Positions 1 to 8,375 of a stretch of 64,000 nucleotides of DNA are shown in pieces; positions within the stretch are counted from its first letter, which is position 1, and every line of letters begins with the position of its first letter. The stretch lies in the NCBI GenBank assembly GCA_015075185.1, contig JABTUW010000001.1, forward strand, positions 248,001 through 312,000, given 5' to 3'. A model generated the notes under the pieces. It was not told where the DNA came from and did not search any database. It was given only the letters and a program-made list of their open reading frames with translations. Position numbers and translations under genes: made by a program. The stretch is from Anaerolineales bacterium (GTDB lineage: Bacteria > Chloroflexota > Anaerolineae > 4572-78 > J111).

Positions 1-1
1 T

Positions 2-229
2 CACGGCCAACACGTCGAAACTGTTGGGCCGGGGGGCGTCGTGGGAGAGATGGCCCTGATTGACCACACCGCACGGAGCGCGACTGCCATCGCCAAAACT
101 GACTGCCAGCTCGTGCCCCTGGATGAGAACCGTTTCAACATTTTTGTGCATCAGATTCCGTTCTTTTCAATCCAGGTCATGCGGGTCATGGCTGACCGGC
201 TGCGCCATATGAACACCCACATCAATTAA
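2..229 (+). CDS. Cyclic nucleotide-binding domain protein, C-terminal fragment
   Basis: The reading frame is open from the window edge, so only about 75 C-terminal residues are visible. They read as the end of a Crp/cNMP-binding beta-roll: VVGEMALIDHTARSATA matches the phosphate-binding cassette (GE-x-A-L...RSA-T), followed by the cap helices (FFSIQVMRVMADRLR). No DNA-binding helix-turn-helix follows; the protein stops about 20 residues after the roll, so this looks like a stand-alone cNMP-binding protein rather than a Crp-type regulator. The ligand cannot be inferred. Anything N-terminal lies outside the window. Confidence 0.8.
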   Translation, partial: HGQHVETVGPGGVVGEMALIDHTARSATAIAKTDCQLVPLDENRFNIFVHQIPFFSIQVMRVMADRLRHMNTHIN

Positions 230-331
230 GGAGCCAGCACAAGCCTTTAACGGGCCACCGTGGGGCAGAGATGAGAAGAGCTACATGAACCTGACCTTTG
301 ACACCTAACCCTATTTTTAAGGAGATATCCG

Positions 332-853
332 ATGCAGAAGTTTGAAATTGTACCCCAGCACCTCTTTCGGGCTGAAGCCAGTAAGCTTATCCCTGTTTTT
401 GGGATAGAATTGGTTGCCATTCATCACCTGGGCAGTATCAGCCGCTCAGAAATGAACGCCAAGCCGGTCGTCGAGATTTGGGTTGAAGTAGGCGACATCA
501 TCCAGCTCACTAATATTGACCTGCTGGCCGAACTCCCCGAGGGTGAAGTGATTATAGATCAATTTACCCAAAAAATGGTCGAACTGGGCTACATGCCACG
601 CGGTGAGCAAGGTCTGGCCGGGCGGCGTTTCTTCAGCAAAGATTCAGATCCGGCGGCGACCTATCACGTCCACATTTATCAATTTGGTCATTTTCAACCG
701 GGTTATCAGCAAAGCCCGGACGACTGGGGCTTCCTTATGCAGTGGCTGGCCGAGCCGGAAGGTGTTTTTCTTGCCCCCTCAAAACCGGCCAAAGCTCGCC
801 GCACGAGCGATAGTTTTAGTGTGGCTGCAACCATTGATTATAGTGGTCTTTAA
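332..853 (+). CDS. GrpB/UPF0157-like nucleotidyltransferase-fold protein
   Basis: 173 residues with a good ribosome-binding site (AAGGAGATATCCG) directly before the ATG. The segment ELVAIHHLGSISRSEMNAKP followed by VVEIWVEV resembles the GrpB family signature (IEHIGSTAVPGLxAKPIIDI), and RRFFSKDSDP...YHVHIY resembles the second conserved block (RFFxKG...HHLHV). The usual C-terminal helical block of GrpB proteins is replaced by a short unrelated tail, so the protein may be divergent. The family belongs to the nucleotidyltransferase superfamily, with no firm physiological role known. The HIGST serine/threonine region is altered here (HLGSISR), so activity is uncertain. Confidence 0.65.
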   Translation: MQKFEIVPQHLFRAEASKLIPVFGIELVAIHHLGSISRSEMNAKPVVEIWVEVGDIIQLTNIDLLAELPEGEVIIDQFTQKMVELGYMPRGEQGLAGRRFFSKDSDPAATYHVHIYQFGHFQPGYQQSPDDWGFLMQWLAEPEGVFLAPSKPAKARRTSDSFSVAATIDYSGL

Positions 854-1061
854 TATGATACGCCTCCGTCATTTTGTCCCGACGCCAATATGGATCGGGT
901 TGATCAAGACGGTGGAGCCGCCTGACCCGACCGCTTGGCAAGGAGGAAGGTCCGCCCTATGGTCTGGACAAACCACAGGCGGTAATTACCCTGAAAACAG
1001 CGGATAAAACCTAAATCTGTTAGCTTATCACGCTCAGAGTGTCCCAAGTCGAGGCGCTGGC

Positions 1062-2297
1062 CTAACGATGCATCGTTTCTGAGATATTGGACGCGATGTG
1101 TTGGGCAGATTCGCTCACACCGAGCAGGAAGCCAGATTTCTCCGAGGGCATCCAGGGCATGCCGACGAAGTATAAGCCCGTATAGCTGGTCACACCGTTC
1201 GTCTGGATGGGAAAACCATCTTCATCGCGAACCGGCAGCTTAACCAGGCTATAGTCGAAGGTATAGCCCATCGCCCAGATGACAATGTTGATACCTTCTG
1301 CCTTCAAATCGAGTGCCTCGATAAGGGGTTGCTCGTAACCGTCGCGCAGTTGGGGCATCTCCTCTGCCGGCGCGTCGAGTCCATTCGCCTGGATGTAACC
1401 GTCAATCGCTTTCAGAACTTCAAGCTCGAACTGGTCGGCTTTGGCCAGGTTTTCGGGTAAGTCAGGCGCAAGCGCAACCTTGTCGCCTGCTGCGCCACGC
1501 AGGTGGCCTAACAGGGTCATGCCGTCGCGGGCAAATTGATGTAGGTTAATCGTATGCCCACCATTCGTACCTGAAACGTGCGGGATACCTTCGAATTTCG
1601 ACATGCCGGGCGGCAACTGGTCGGGCGTAAGGTCGAAGAAGCCGACTTCATGCAGCCACTCGATGATATCCCGGCCACGATAACGCCGGGGCACTCGGCC
1701 TGCACTGCCGGTACACAGGAAGACTTTCCGGCCACTTTGAAAGAGTTCCTCGGCAATCTGGCAGCCTGACTGCGCGCTGCCGACGATAAGCACTGCGCCT
1801 GCTGGCAGCGATCCGGGATGGCGATAGGCGCTACTATGGAGTTGGGTGATGCCGGGTGACAAATCCGCGGCAAACTGCGGCATCTTCGGCTGCTGAAAAA
1901 AGCCGGTCGCCATCACGACATTGTTTGCCTTGAAGGTACGTCCAGACGTTTGAACGCGATAGCTTTTAGAATTCATCGGCTCAACCGAGACCACGCGTGC
2001 GTTATATTCGATGGGTGGCTGGAAGCGTTCGACGTACTGGTCAAAGTACGCGACGACCTCGTCACGCGGCATGAAGCCATCGGGGTCCGCGCCATGATGT
2101 TCCGCCCCCGGCATCCTGAAGGCCCAATTGGGCGTAATCAGCGTAAAGGAATCCCAGCGCTCGTTGCGCCAGACACTGCCCGCTTGCGCTGCCTGCTCCA
2201 ACACAATGTGTTCACGCCCATTTTGGGTCAGATAGTAACTCGTCGCCAGTCCTGCCTGTCCGCCGCCGACGATCACGGTTTCGATATGTTCTATCAT
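1062..2297 (-). CDS. Flavin-containing monooxygenase / NAD(P)-FAD oxidoreductase (CzcO-like)
   Basis: About 411 residues. The start is placed at the internal ATG at 2297, because GGAAGGAGATTGAA precedes it and this removes overlap with the upstream gene; the longer frame begins inside that gene. Near the N-terminus VIVGGGQAGLATSYYL is the FAD-binding Rossmann motif (GxGxxG), followed by SVWRNERWDSFTLITPN, typical of single-component flavin monooxygenases. A second dinucleotide motif (VLIVGSAQSGCQIAEEL) around residue 160 would bind NADPH. The C-terminal VIWAMGYTFDYSL matches the family ATGY-type motif. Substrate unknown. It probably forms an operon with the small A/B-barrel gene only 13 bp upstream, as seen for monooxygenase/accessory pairs. 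Confidence 0.85.
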   Translation of the reverse strand: MIEHIETVIVGGGQAGLATSYYLTQNGREHIVLEQAAQAGSVWRNERWDSFTLITPNWAFRMPGAEHHGADPDGFMPRDEVVAYFDQYVERFQPPIEYNARVVSVEPMNSKSYRVQTSGRTFKANNVVMATGFFQQPKMPQFAADLSPGITQLHSSAYRHPGSLPAGAVLIVGSAQSGCQIAEELFQSGRKVFLCTGSAGRVPRRYRGRDIIEWLHEVGFFDLTPDQLPPGMSKFEGIPHVSGTNGGHTINLHQFARDGMTLLGHLRGAAGDKVALAPDLPENLAKADQFELEVLKAIDGYIQANGLDAPAEEMPQLRDGYEQPLIEALDLKAEGINIVIWAMGYTFDYSLVKLPVRDEDGFPIQTNGVTSYTGLYFVGMPWMPSEKSGFLLGVSESAQHIASNISETMHR

Positions 2298-2310
2298 TTC
2301 AATCTCCTTC

Positions 2311-2619
2311 CTACCACGCTGCTTCGAGGGTGTAATACTCGGTCTGCCCTGATTCGATGACACCGGGTAAGGCCGCTTCAGCCTCTTGGAACTGAGGGTT
2401 CGAGAATATAACCGTTCTGAGCCGCTCCCACTCGGTCAGGCTCTCCATCTCTACCTCCTGGACGACAGTGTCGAACGGGCCGCTCAGGTCGGTGAGAATC
2501 CGGGCACGCACGTGCGGGCCAACCAGTGTGCGAACAATCTCCCCAGACCGCTTGAAGCCTGCCACGACTTCGCTGGCCTGACCAAATTTGGCTTGACAGA
2601 CAAATCTTACGATTATCAT
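2311..2619 (-). CDS. Small dimeric alpha/beta-barrel (NIPSNAP/ABM-like) protein
   Basis: 102 residues, ATG preceded by AATAAGGAGATTACCA. The pattern of an N-terminal beta strand (MIIVRFVCQAKFG), a helix, a middle strand (RARILTDLSGPFDTVVQEVE), a helix (LTEWERLRTVIFS) and a last strand (TEYYTLEAAW) is that of the ferredoxin-like dimeric alpha-beta barrel found in NIPSNAP, ABM and Dabb proteins. Such proteins often act as small monooxygenases or accessory proteins. It precedes the flavin monooxygenase at 1062-2297 by 13 bp on the same strand, so co-transcription is likely. No catalytic residue can be assigned. Confidence 0.65.
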   Translation of the reverse strand: MIIVRFVCQAKFGQASEVVAGFKRSGEIVRTLVGPHVRARILTDLSGPFDTVVQEVEMESLTEWERLRTVIFSNPQFQEAEAALPGVIESGQTEYYTLEAAW

Positions 2620-2658
2620 TGGTAATCTCCTTATTAACTATTGGCTCAATCTACTGCC

Positions 2659-2703
2659 AGTATAAGGCAAGGAAGGGGAACTAGCATTCCCCAAATGGGG
2701 TAT
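2659..2703 (-). promoter_or_regulatory. Candidate promoter with palindromic operator upstream of the 2619-1062 operon
   Basis: On the minus strand a -10-like TATACT lies at 2664-2659, about 40 bp before the start of the A/B-barrel gene. No good -35 is present. Instead a near-palindrome, ATTCCCC-AAAT-GGGGTAT, occupies 2686-2703 and is centred about 42 bp upstream of the predicted transcription start, where LuxR-type activators commonly bind. The motif GGGGTATT recurs once more at 2711-2718. The adjacent LAL regulator is a plausible binder; this is inference. Confidence 0.35.
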
Positions 2704-2751
2704 TCAAGCGGGGTATTTTTTTATGTGGGAGGGTTACTACTCAGCCCCATC

Positions 2752-2828
2752 TCATTTCGAGGCCGTAGGCCGAGAAATCCCTGGAGCGATACATCGGCAT
2801 GAGGGATTTCTCCCTTCGGTCGAAATGA
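2752..2828. repeat. MITE-like inverted repeat (AGAAATCCCT family)
   Basis: A 77-bp element whose ends are TCATTTCGA and TCGAAATGA, with inner arms GAGAAATCCCT and AGGGATTTCTC. It can form a long interrupted hairpin. Its core is similar to the element at 25573-25711 and to a fragment near 22633-22652, so it is one member of a dispersed intergenic repeat family. Confidence 0.65.
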
Positions 2829-2870
2829 CATGTTGAACAGTTATTTGGGGGGAATAGGTAAGGACAGCCG

Positions 2871-5483
2871 TTAGTCAAGCAAGTCTAGGTCTCTGGCTTT
2901 GGCTGCGGCCTCGGTGCGGCTGCGGACGCCCAATTTGCCGTAAATGCTGCCAGTGTGCTTTTTGACCGTCTCCGGGGAAACGACCAGTTGGGTGGCGATC
3001 TCGCGGTTAGTCAGCCCGGCGGCAATCAGTTGCAGGATTTCCTGCTCCCGAGAGGTCAGCGGCTCGGGCAGCACCCCTTCCACAGAGGCAGGAAAGGCGA
3101 GGTCAGTACCAAAGGCTGCTAGCAGCGTTTCGACGTACTCAGGCAGCACAGCGCGCGAACGAGCTTCTTGCAACATCCTGCCCATGGGCAGGCCCAGATC
3201 GGCGAACAAGCGCACGTAGCCCTCAGGTTCGGCCAGCCGCAAGGCGTGTTCCAGGGCGGTCAGAGCGCTCGCTTGTTCGCCGCGTCTCCTGTAAGCCAGG
3301 GCCTGAAGGGCCAGCGCCTCGATCGTGACACCCGTCCGGCCCTCCGCTTCCGCCGTCTGGAGCGAACGTTCAAGGAGCAATAGTGCCCGCTGGATGGCTG
3401 GCGCATCCCCTGTTACAGTCAGCACGCGGGCTATGGTCAGGCGCGCTCCTTCGCTTTCTGGCCGTTCTTCGAGCGCATCGTCCCGTTGCATCTCACCGGC
3501 CCAATCAACCGCTGCCCGGAGCCTATCCTGGGCCAGCCACAATTCGAGCTGCAAGCGGGCAAAACGATCAGTCCAGTCCGGGAACGGGGCATTTTCTACC
3601 AGCGGACGCGCCCGCTCCAGGTAGTCAGCCGCCGCCTCAGCGTCTCCTGCCGTCAACCTCAGACGACCCGCAAGCAGGTAGCCCGCGATCATCGCCCGCA
3701 CGTCGCCGCCGAGTTCGGCCCGTGCCAGCCCCTGGGTCAGGTGGTCGCTGGCCTGCTCCAGCTCGTTCCACTCGTATAGGATCTCGCCCATCCGGATATA
3801 CACCCAGCCGATCACGGGGAGCGGATAGTCACCCCAGGTTGCCTGATCCTGGATGACCCCCAGCGCCTTTCTCCAATACGCCGCAGCGTCCCTGAGATGG
3901 CCTTGCCGCAGGTCAAGGTCGGCCAGAGCGCCAAACAGATGCACTGATTCGATCCGGAAGTCAGGCGTGTGAGGGAAGTCAAGCACCTTAAGGTAACATG
4001 CTTTTGCTTCCTCCCAGCGCCCGTGGTGGCGGTAGGTATCCCCTAGCGCGCCATACACATCGGGTCGAAAGCCAAAATCATCTTCTTCGGGCAGCTCCCG
4101 CAGCGCCTGGTCAGCATAAGTCTCTGCCCTGGCCAGATCATGTTGAAAGCAGGCAATAAAGCAGCGCATCGCGGTCACCCTTGCCAGGTGCGGTCGGGTG
4201 TCCTTGCGCTGTGCGAGCGCCAGCCGTTCGACTTCGTCGAGACAGCGGGCGCACGTCTCAAACTGGCCGGTGAAGATCAGGAAGGCTGCCTGGAAGAAGC
4301 TAAATTCTGGGTGGCTGGCATACCACGCCTCTGGGAGCGATTCGAGCCACCGTTTCACGAGCGTGATCTCCCCGGCCTTTAACCTGGCAACCCAATAGCG
4401 GTTGGCAAAGTCAATGACGAGTTCCACATCCTCGCCCGCAACCGCATGACGGAAAGCCTGCTCCGGCAGGTCATGCACCAGATACCAACGGGCGGCCCGG
4501 CGATGAAGCTGGACAACCGCATTGGGATGATGGCGGTGAAGCTCTTCCTGGAGAAAGTCGGCAAAGAGCCGGTGATAACGAAACCATTCTCGGCTGTCAT
4601 CCAGCGGCACAAGGAACAAGTTTTCTCGTTCCAGGCGTTCAAGCATTTCTTGGCCGCTTCCTCCTCCGGTGACGGCATCACACAGCGGCCCACATAAGCG
4701 ATCCAGGAGACTGGTCTGGAGTAGAAAACTTCGCAGCCTGTCCGGTAACGGAGCCAGCACATCTTCACTCAGGTAATCGGCGATGAAGCGATGTTTTCCA
4801 CTGACAACCAGCTTGTCCGCCCCCGCGAGGCGACGCTGGAGGGTCAGCGCGACCAACTGGAGACCGGCGACCCAACCTTCCAATTGGGCTTGCAGCCTGA
4901 CGACCTCATCATCGGCCAGATCAAGCCCCATCCTCTCATTCAAGAAAGCCTGCGTCTCCTCCGGCCAGAAGTTTAGATCCTCAGCGCGAAGCTCCATCAG
5001 CTCATGGTGCGCCCGGTAGCGGGCCAGAGGCAGCGGCGGCTCTCCGCGACCGGCCAGCACGAAGTGGAGCATCGGCGGGAGACGGTCGAGCAGGAAAGTC
5101 AGTGCAGTGTGGATAGAGGGGTCTTCAATCAGGTGATAATCGTCGAGGACAAATATAATGGGGACAAGCACGTCGTTGGCAAGGTTGATGAAAGCCGATA
5201 AGACGGCTTCAGTATCTGGCGACATCCCACCGAGGAGCAGGCCCAACGGGCTTTCCCTGACGCCTGGTTGAACCTTCTCCCAAGCCGCCAGCAGGTAACG
5301 CAGGAAGCGCTCCAGGTCGTTATCCTCCTCGCTGGTTGACAGCCAGGTAATTGGGAAGCGGCTCGAATGCGCCCACTCGGCTAGCAGCGTTGTCTTTCCA
5401 TAACCAGCCGGAGCCGAAATCATTATGAGCTTGTAGTGAAGGACTCCACGCTCGAGCGCGTCAATGAGCCGGGTGCGGCGCAC
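2871..5483 (-). CDS. LAL/MalT-like LuxR-family ATP-dependent regulator, N-terminus frameshifted
   Basis: The open frame begins at a GTG inside a tandem repeat and gives 870 residues: an AAA/STAND ATPase with Walker A SAPAGYGKTTLL near residue 25 and Walker B-like FVLDDYHLI, a long TPR-like helical region, and a C-terminal LuxR helix-turn-helix (LTSREQEILQLIAAGLTNRE). The normal LAL start is visible upstream in another frame: ATG at 5563 begins MDTFLLATKLRIPPQPH, followed by RAVRRTRL, the canonical LxTKLxxP opening. A 23-bp tandem duplication at 5464-5510 separates the two frames, so translation from 5563 would stop soon after the junction. The gene is therefore either inactivated, translated from the internal GTG without its first 25 or so residues, or phase-variable. 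It lies next to the monooxygenase operon it may control. Confidence 0.85.
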   Translation of the reverse strand: MRRTRLIDALERGVLHYKLIMISAPAGYGKTTLLAEWAHSSRFPITWLSTSEEDNDLERFLRYLLAAWEKVQPGVRESPLGLLLGGMSPDTEAVLSAFINLANDVLVPIIFVLDDYHLIEDPSIHTALTFLLDRLPPMLHFVLAGRGEPPLPLARYRAHHELMELRAEDLNFWPEETQAFLNERMGLDLADDEVVRLQAQLEGWVAGLQLVALTLQRRLAGADKLVVSGKHRFIADYLSEDVLAPLPDRLRSFLLQTSLLDRLCGPLCDAVTGGGSGQEMLERLERENLFLVPLDDSREWFRYHRLFADFLQEELHRHHPNAVVQLHRRAARWYLVHDLPEQAFRHAVAGEDVELVIDFANRYWVARLKAGEITLVKRWLESLPEAWYASHPEFSFFQAAFLIFTGQFETCARCLDEVERLALAQRKDTRPHLARVTAMRCFIACFQHDLARAETYADQALRELPEEDDFGFRPDVYGALGDTYRHHGRWEEAKACYLKVLDFPHTPDFRIESVHLFGALADLDLRQGHLRDAAAYWRKALGVIQDQATWGDYPLPVIGWVYIRMGEILYEWNELEQASDHLTQGLARAELGGDVRAMIAGYLLAGRLRLTAGDAEAAADYLERARPLVENAPFPDWTDRFARLQLELWLAQDRLRAAVDWAGEMQRDDALEERPESEGARLTIARVLTVTGDAPAIQRALLLLERSLQTAEAEGRTGVTIEALALQALAYRRRGEQASALTALEHALRLAEPEGYVRLFADLGLPMGRMLQEARSRAVLPEYVETLLAAFGTDLAFPASVEGVLPEPLTSREQEILQLIAAGLTNREIATQLVVSPETVKKHTGSIYGKLGVRSRTEAAAKARDLDLLD

Positions 5484-5510
5484 CGCATGAGCCGGGTGCG
5501 GCGCACCGCA
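5464..5510. repeat. 23-bp tandem duplication causing a frameshift
   Basis: The unit beginning ATGAGCCGGGTGCGG and ending CACCGC occurs twice with a period of exactly 23 bp (copies at 5464-5487 and 5487-5510, sharing one base). Because 23 is not a multiple of three, the duplication shifts the LAL regulator's frame. Deleting one copy would join MDTFLLATKL... directly to ...RRTRLIDALERG in one frame from 5563 to 2871. Confidence 0.9.
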
Positions 5511-5563
5511 CGATGAGGTTGTGGCGGAATCCTCAGTTTGGTTGCCAGGAGAAAAGTATCCAT

Positions 5564-6064
5564 AAGGCCACCATTTTGTGTTGATTTCAGTCTACACCCA
5601 CTAGACCAACACGGAACCGAGAGGGTAGTCCAAATCCGCCCACTTCACGATGCCTCCTCGCCATTCTTGCGGCGGCAGGATATGCATCCTTGGTTCGGAA
5701 AACGCCTAACTATCTTAGTCGTACGAGTCGTACCATTGGGTAGTTGGTTGAGGTAAGCATACCTTTAAACATTAGAAAATAGAAATGTTTAAAGTCTCTT
5801 TGTGGAGGGCTGGTTGACTGACTAATTTAACATTGTGGCTCAAATTTACCGCAGAGAGCGCAGAGGCCGCCGAGAAATTTATTAAAATCTCCGCGTTCTT
5901 GGCGTCCTCTGCGGTTCAAGATTAAATCTATCAGTCAATCAGTGATGGATGGTTATTGCCAACTGTCTCCTATAGGTGAAAGCAGATTATAGTTGGTGGC
6001 CAAGTCAGCTTCGGTTGCCCAAAAGAATGCCAATCCTCTAACCTTCCCTTCCACCCCACCCATG
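5564..6064. other. 501-bp intergenic region with palindromic repeats, no gene seen
   Basis: No convincing coding sequence. It holds a 10-bp perfect inverted repeat (TTTAAACATT...AATGTTTAAA, 5764-5793) and a roughly 128-bp MITE-like element at 5813-5940. The rest (5564-5760 and 5941-6064) shows no feature that I can name. Confidence 0.6.
5813..5940. repeat. MITE-like element with nested inverted repeats
   Basis: Outer arms are GTTGACTGACTA and, on the right, the complement ending CAGTCAATC. Inner arms are ACCGCAGAG (5848-5856) and CTCTGCGGT (5907-5915). The mirror-image arrangement over 128 bp with no coding capacity is that of a small non-autonomous element or a large hairpin repeat. Confidence 0.55.
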
Positions 6065-7489
6065 TTACTGCGCCTGGACCAAACGCGGGTTCTGATAGGC
6101 TAACTCCTCCTGTACCAACCGCACTAATAAGTCATCCAGATTTTCTACAGAATAGTCATCCACGTGATGGGTGGTCTCATCGCCGGGCGCGCCGCCGTTG
6201 GTCGGGCCGGCATAAGTCAGGAAGATGAAGCGGCCCTGGGTATACTGCGCCAGTTGGCGGAAAACGTACTCACCCTGGTCGTCCAGGCCGCTGCTGGCAA
6301 TGGGGAAAATCTTGATTCCGCGCCGGGCGGCGTTGTCCATTTCCACGGCATAATCATAATCCTGAGGGTAATCCAGGTGAGGCGGCGCATCGGCGACCAG
6401 AAAGATGAGTTGGACTGTCTCGCCGCCGCGCCACTCGACACCGTTCACCGCCTCGTGCAGCGCTTCGTTGAGCGATTCGGGGGTATCGCCGCCGCCGTCG
6501 GCATAGACACCACTCAGTTTTTGCGAGAATTCCTGGACATCAGGCGTAAATTCATAGGTTTGGGTAACAAAAGCATCGCCCCGGTCGCGGTAGGTGACCA
6601 TCCCGTAGCGCACCTCCGGCTGGCCAGGCAAAGAGTCAATCCGGGCAGAGACATCAAAAATAGTGCTCTGGATTTTGGCAATCTCGTCGGCCATGCTGCC
6701 GGTCGCGTCAACGAGGAACAGGACATCTAGGTTGAGGCGATCTGCCTGGGTTCGCGTGTCGAGTGTAACCGTCCAGTGCTCGCTCAGGGAGGTAGACACC
6801 TGGCTATGGATGCGGCTGAGGGTAAATTCTTCGCTCAGGTTGTCTTTTTCCACTTCAACCTGAAACCGATCTACCTGATCCAGCGGCAGATTGAGCGCCA
6901 AGGGGTGAAACAGAACCTGGCCATTGGCATAGGTGCGGGCTTCATAGATGTCCTGCCCGTTAGCCAAAACACGCACGGTCGCGCCCAGCACAGGATGACC
7001 CTGGCCGTCCTTAACCTCGATCACGTAGCGCTCGCTCACATCGCGGTCGTGGACCGGCAGCCCCTGGTAGTTGCGGCGATAGAGCAAATAATCATCCCAC
7101 TGGGCGTTGTCGTCCACCTCACCGGCCCGCAGGGGGCTGGTTTGCTGCGGCATGGCTATTGTACTGGCAGTGGTCTCACCTGAGGTAGCCATTTCCGCCT
7201 CCCCTTCTCTCATGATCACTGTCGCCATCATGGCCGGCGCGGGGCTTTCGACAGCGGGAGATGGCGTCGCGGCTAAAGTAATCGTTTCGGAACGGGCTTC
7301 GTCAGCGGTGACTAACCCCGCCGGAGCCGCAGGCTCGCCTGCCAAGGCTGTATCTGACTCTATAACCACCTCAGCCTTCTCGGACTCAGCTTCTTTTTGC
7401 GGAGCCGCGCTGCCAAAACTACACCCGGCTAACAGCATCACCAGTATGAATAAAACCAATCCTCGTTGCTTAACATTTAAAGTTGACAT
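6065..7489 (-). CDS. VWA-domain lipoprotein
   Basis: 474 residues. The N-terminus is a lipoprotein signal (MSTLNVKQRG, then a hydrophobic stretch and lipobox LLAGC), so the protein should be anchored outside the membrane by Cys23. A low-complexity Ala/Glu/Thr-rich linker follows to about residue 120, then a small beta domain (YVIEVKDGQGHPVLGATVRV) like a carboxypeptidase-regulatory fold. The von Willebrand A domain starts around residue 250 with the metal-binding MIDAS motif DVLFLVDATGSMADE, and later GGGDTPESLNEAL and FLVADAPPHLDY. Such domains mediate metal-dependent protein binding. The start has a good RBS (AAAGGAGAGCAAAG). It is divergent from the response regulator at 7662. Confidence 0.85.
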   Translation of the reverse strand: MSTLNVKQRGLVLFILVMLLAGCSFGSAAPQKEAESEKAEVVIESDTALAGEPAAPAGLVTADEARSETITLAATPSPAVESPAPAMMATVIMREGEAEMATSGETTASTIAMPQQTSPLRAGEVDDNAQWDDYLLYRRNYQGLPVHDRDVSERYVIEVKDGQGHPVLGATVRVLANGQDIYEARTYANGQVLFHPLALNLPLDQVDRFQVEVEKDNLSEEFTLSRIHSQVSTSLSEHWTVTLDTRTQADRLNLDVLFLVDATGSMADEIAKIQSTIFDVSARIDSLPGQPEVRYGMVTYRDRGDAFVTQTYEFTPDVQEFSQKLSGVYADGGGDTPESLNEALHEAVNGVEWRGGETVQLIFLVADAPPHLDYPQDYDYAVEMDNAARRGIKIFPIASSGLDDQGEYVFRQLAQYTQGRFIFLTYAGPTNGGAPGDETTHHVDDYSVENLDDLLVRLVQEELAYQNPRLVQAQ

Positions 7490-7567
7490 CTTTGCTCTCC
7501 TTTAGATAATATAATGGAATGATCTGTTGCAGGTAAGACGATAGAAGGCGAGAATTGGTTCCAAGAG

Positions 7568-7649
7568 ACGACCGCAGACAGCAGACCACCGACCGCTGCA
7601 ATCTCCCAGATAATTTTTCGGCGGTCAGTGGTCGGTGGTCTGCGGTCGT
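7568..7649. repeat. Imperfect inverted repeat between divergent genes
   Basis: Left arm ACGACCGCAGAC at 7568-7579, continued after a short insertion by CACCGACC. The right arm CAGTGGTCGGTGGTC plus TGCGGTCGT ends at 7649, 12 bp before the response-regulator start. It could form a long hairpin in the leader of that gene. It looks like a dispersed repeat rather than a specific operator. Confidence 0.55.
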
Positions 7650-7661
7650 GAGGAGGGTACG

Positions 7662-8375
7662 ATGGCCAGAGAAGACGCAAAACTTATCTTAATTGCCGAC
7701 GATGAAGCCCGCATGCGGCGCTTTATCAAGATGAATCTTGATTTGGAGGGCTACCGGGTCATCGAGGCCAGTAATGGCTTGGAGGCGCTCGACCGGGTGC
7801 GTGAGGATTTACCCGACCTGGTGCTGCTTGACGTAATGATGCCCGAACTGGACGGCTATGAAACGCTGCGGATTATCCGCGAAACCTCGACCGTGCCGGT
7901 CATCATGCTCACCGTGCGCGATGAGGAAGAGGACAAGGTGAGAGGGTTAGAGTTGGGCGCTGACGATTATGTGACCAAACCATTCAGCCCGCGCGAGCTA
8001 AACAGCCGGATCAAGGCGGTGCTGCGCCGCACCGAGCTGGATAACCCGGATAGCAGCTCGTTGGTGGTGGTAGACGATTATCTGCAAATTGATTTTGGCA
8101 AGCGGCAAGTTTTTGCGGGCGGCAAGGAGGTCAAACTGCGCCCCACCGAATACCGGCTGCTCTATCACCTGGTCCAGAACGCCGGACAAGTCATGACCCA
8201 CGAAATGATTCTTAACAAAGTCTGGGGGTATGAGTACCGTGACGAAAGCCAGTATGTCCGGCTTTACATTACCTACCTGCGCCAAAAGATTGAACCGGAC
8301 CCCGGCAACCCGCGCTACATTTTGACCGAGCGCGGGGTCGGCTATCGCTTTGTGGATTTTGGGCGCCGGCCATGA
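7662..8375 (+). CDS. OmpR/PhoB-family response regulator
   Basis: 237 residues from the ATG at 7662, chosen because GAGGAGGGTACG precedes it; a longer GTG frame would start inside the inverted repeat. The receiver domain shows the acidic pair D13/D14, phospho-acceptor D57 in [15 protein letters not shown]84 and K106 (VTKPF). The C-terminal winged-helix DNA-binding domain runs from about residue 140 ([20 protein letters not shown] ... [14 protein letters not shown]). No histidine kinase is adjacent, so it is an orphan here. Its stop overlaps the start of the lipid kinase gene (ATGA), showing translational coupling. Confidence 0.93.
   Translation: MAREDAKLILIADDEARMRRFIKMNLDLEGYRVIEASNGLEALDRVREDLPDLVLLDVMMPELDGYETLRIIRETSTVPVIMLTVRDEEEDKVRGLELGADDYVTKPFSPRELNSRIKAVLRRTELDNPDSSSLVVVDDYLQIDFGKRQVFAGGKEVKLRPTEYRLLYHLVQNAGQVMTHEMILNKVWGYEYRDESQYVRLYITYLRQKIEPDPGNPRYILTERGVGYRFVDFGRRP

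Noticed and set aside
603..1007. Plus-strand open frame of 134 codons
   Set aside because: Overlaps the GrpB-like gene in another frame; basic, low-complexity composition and no RBS.
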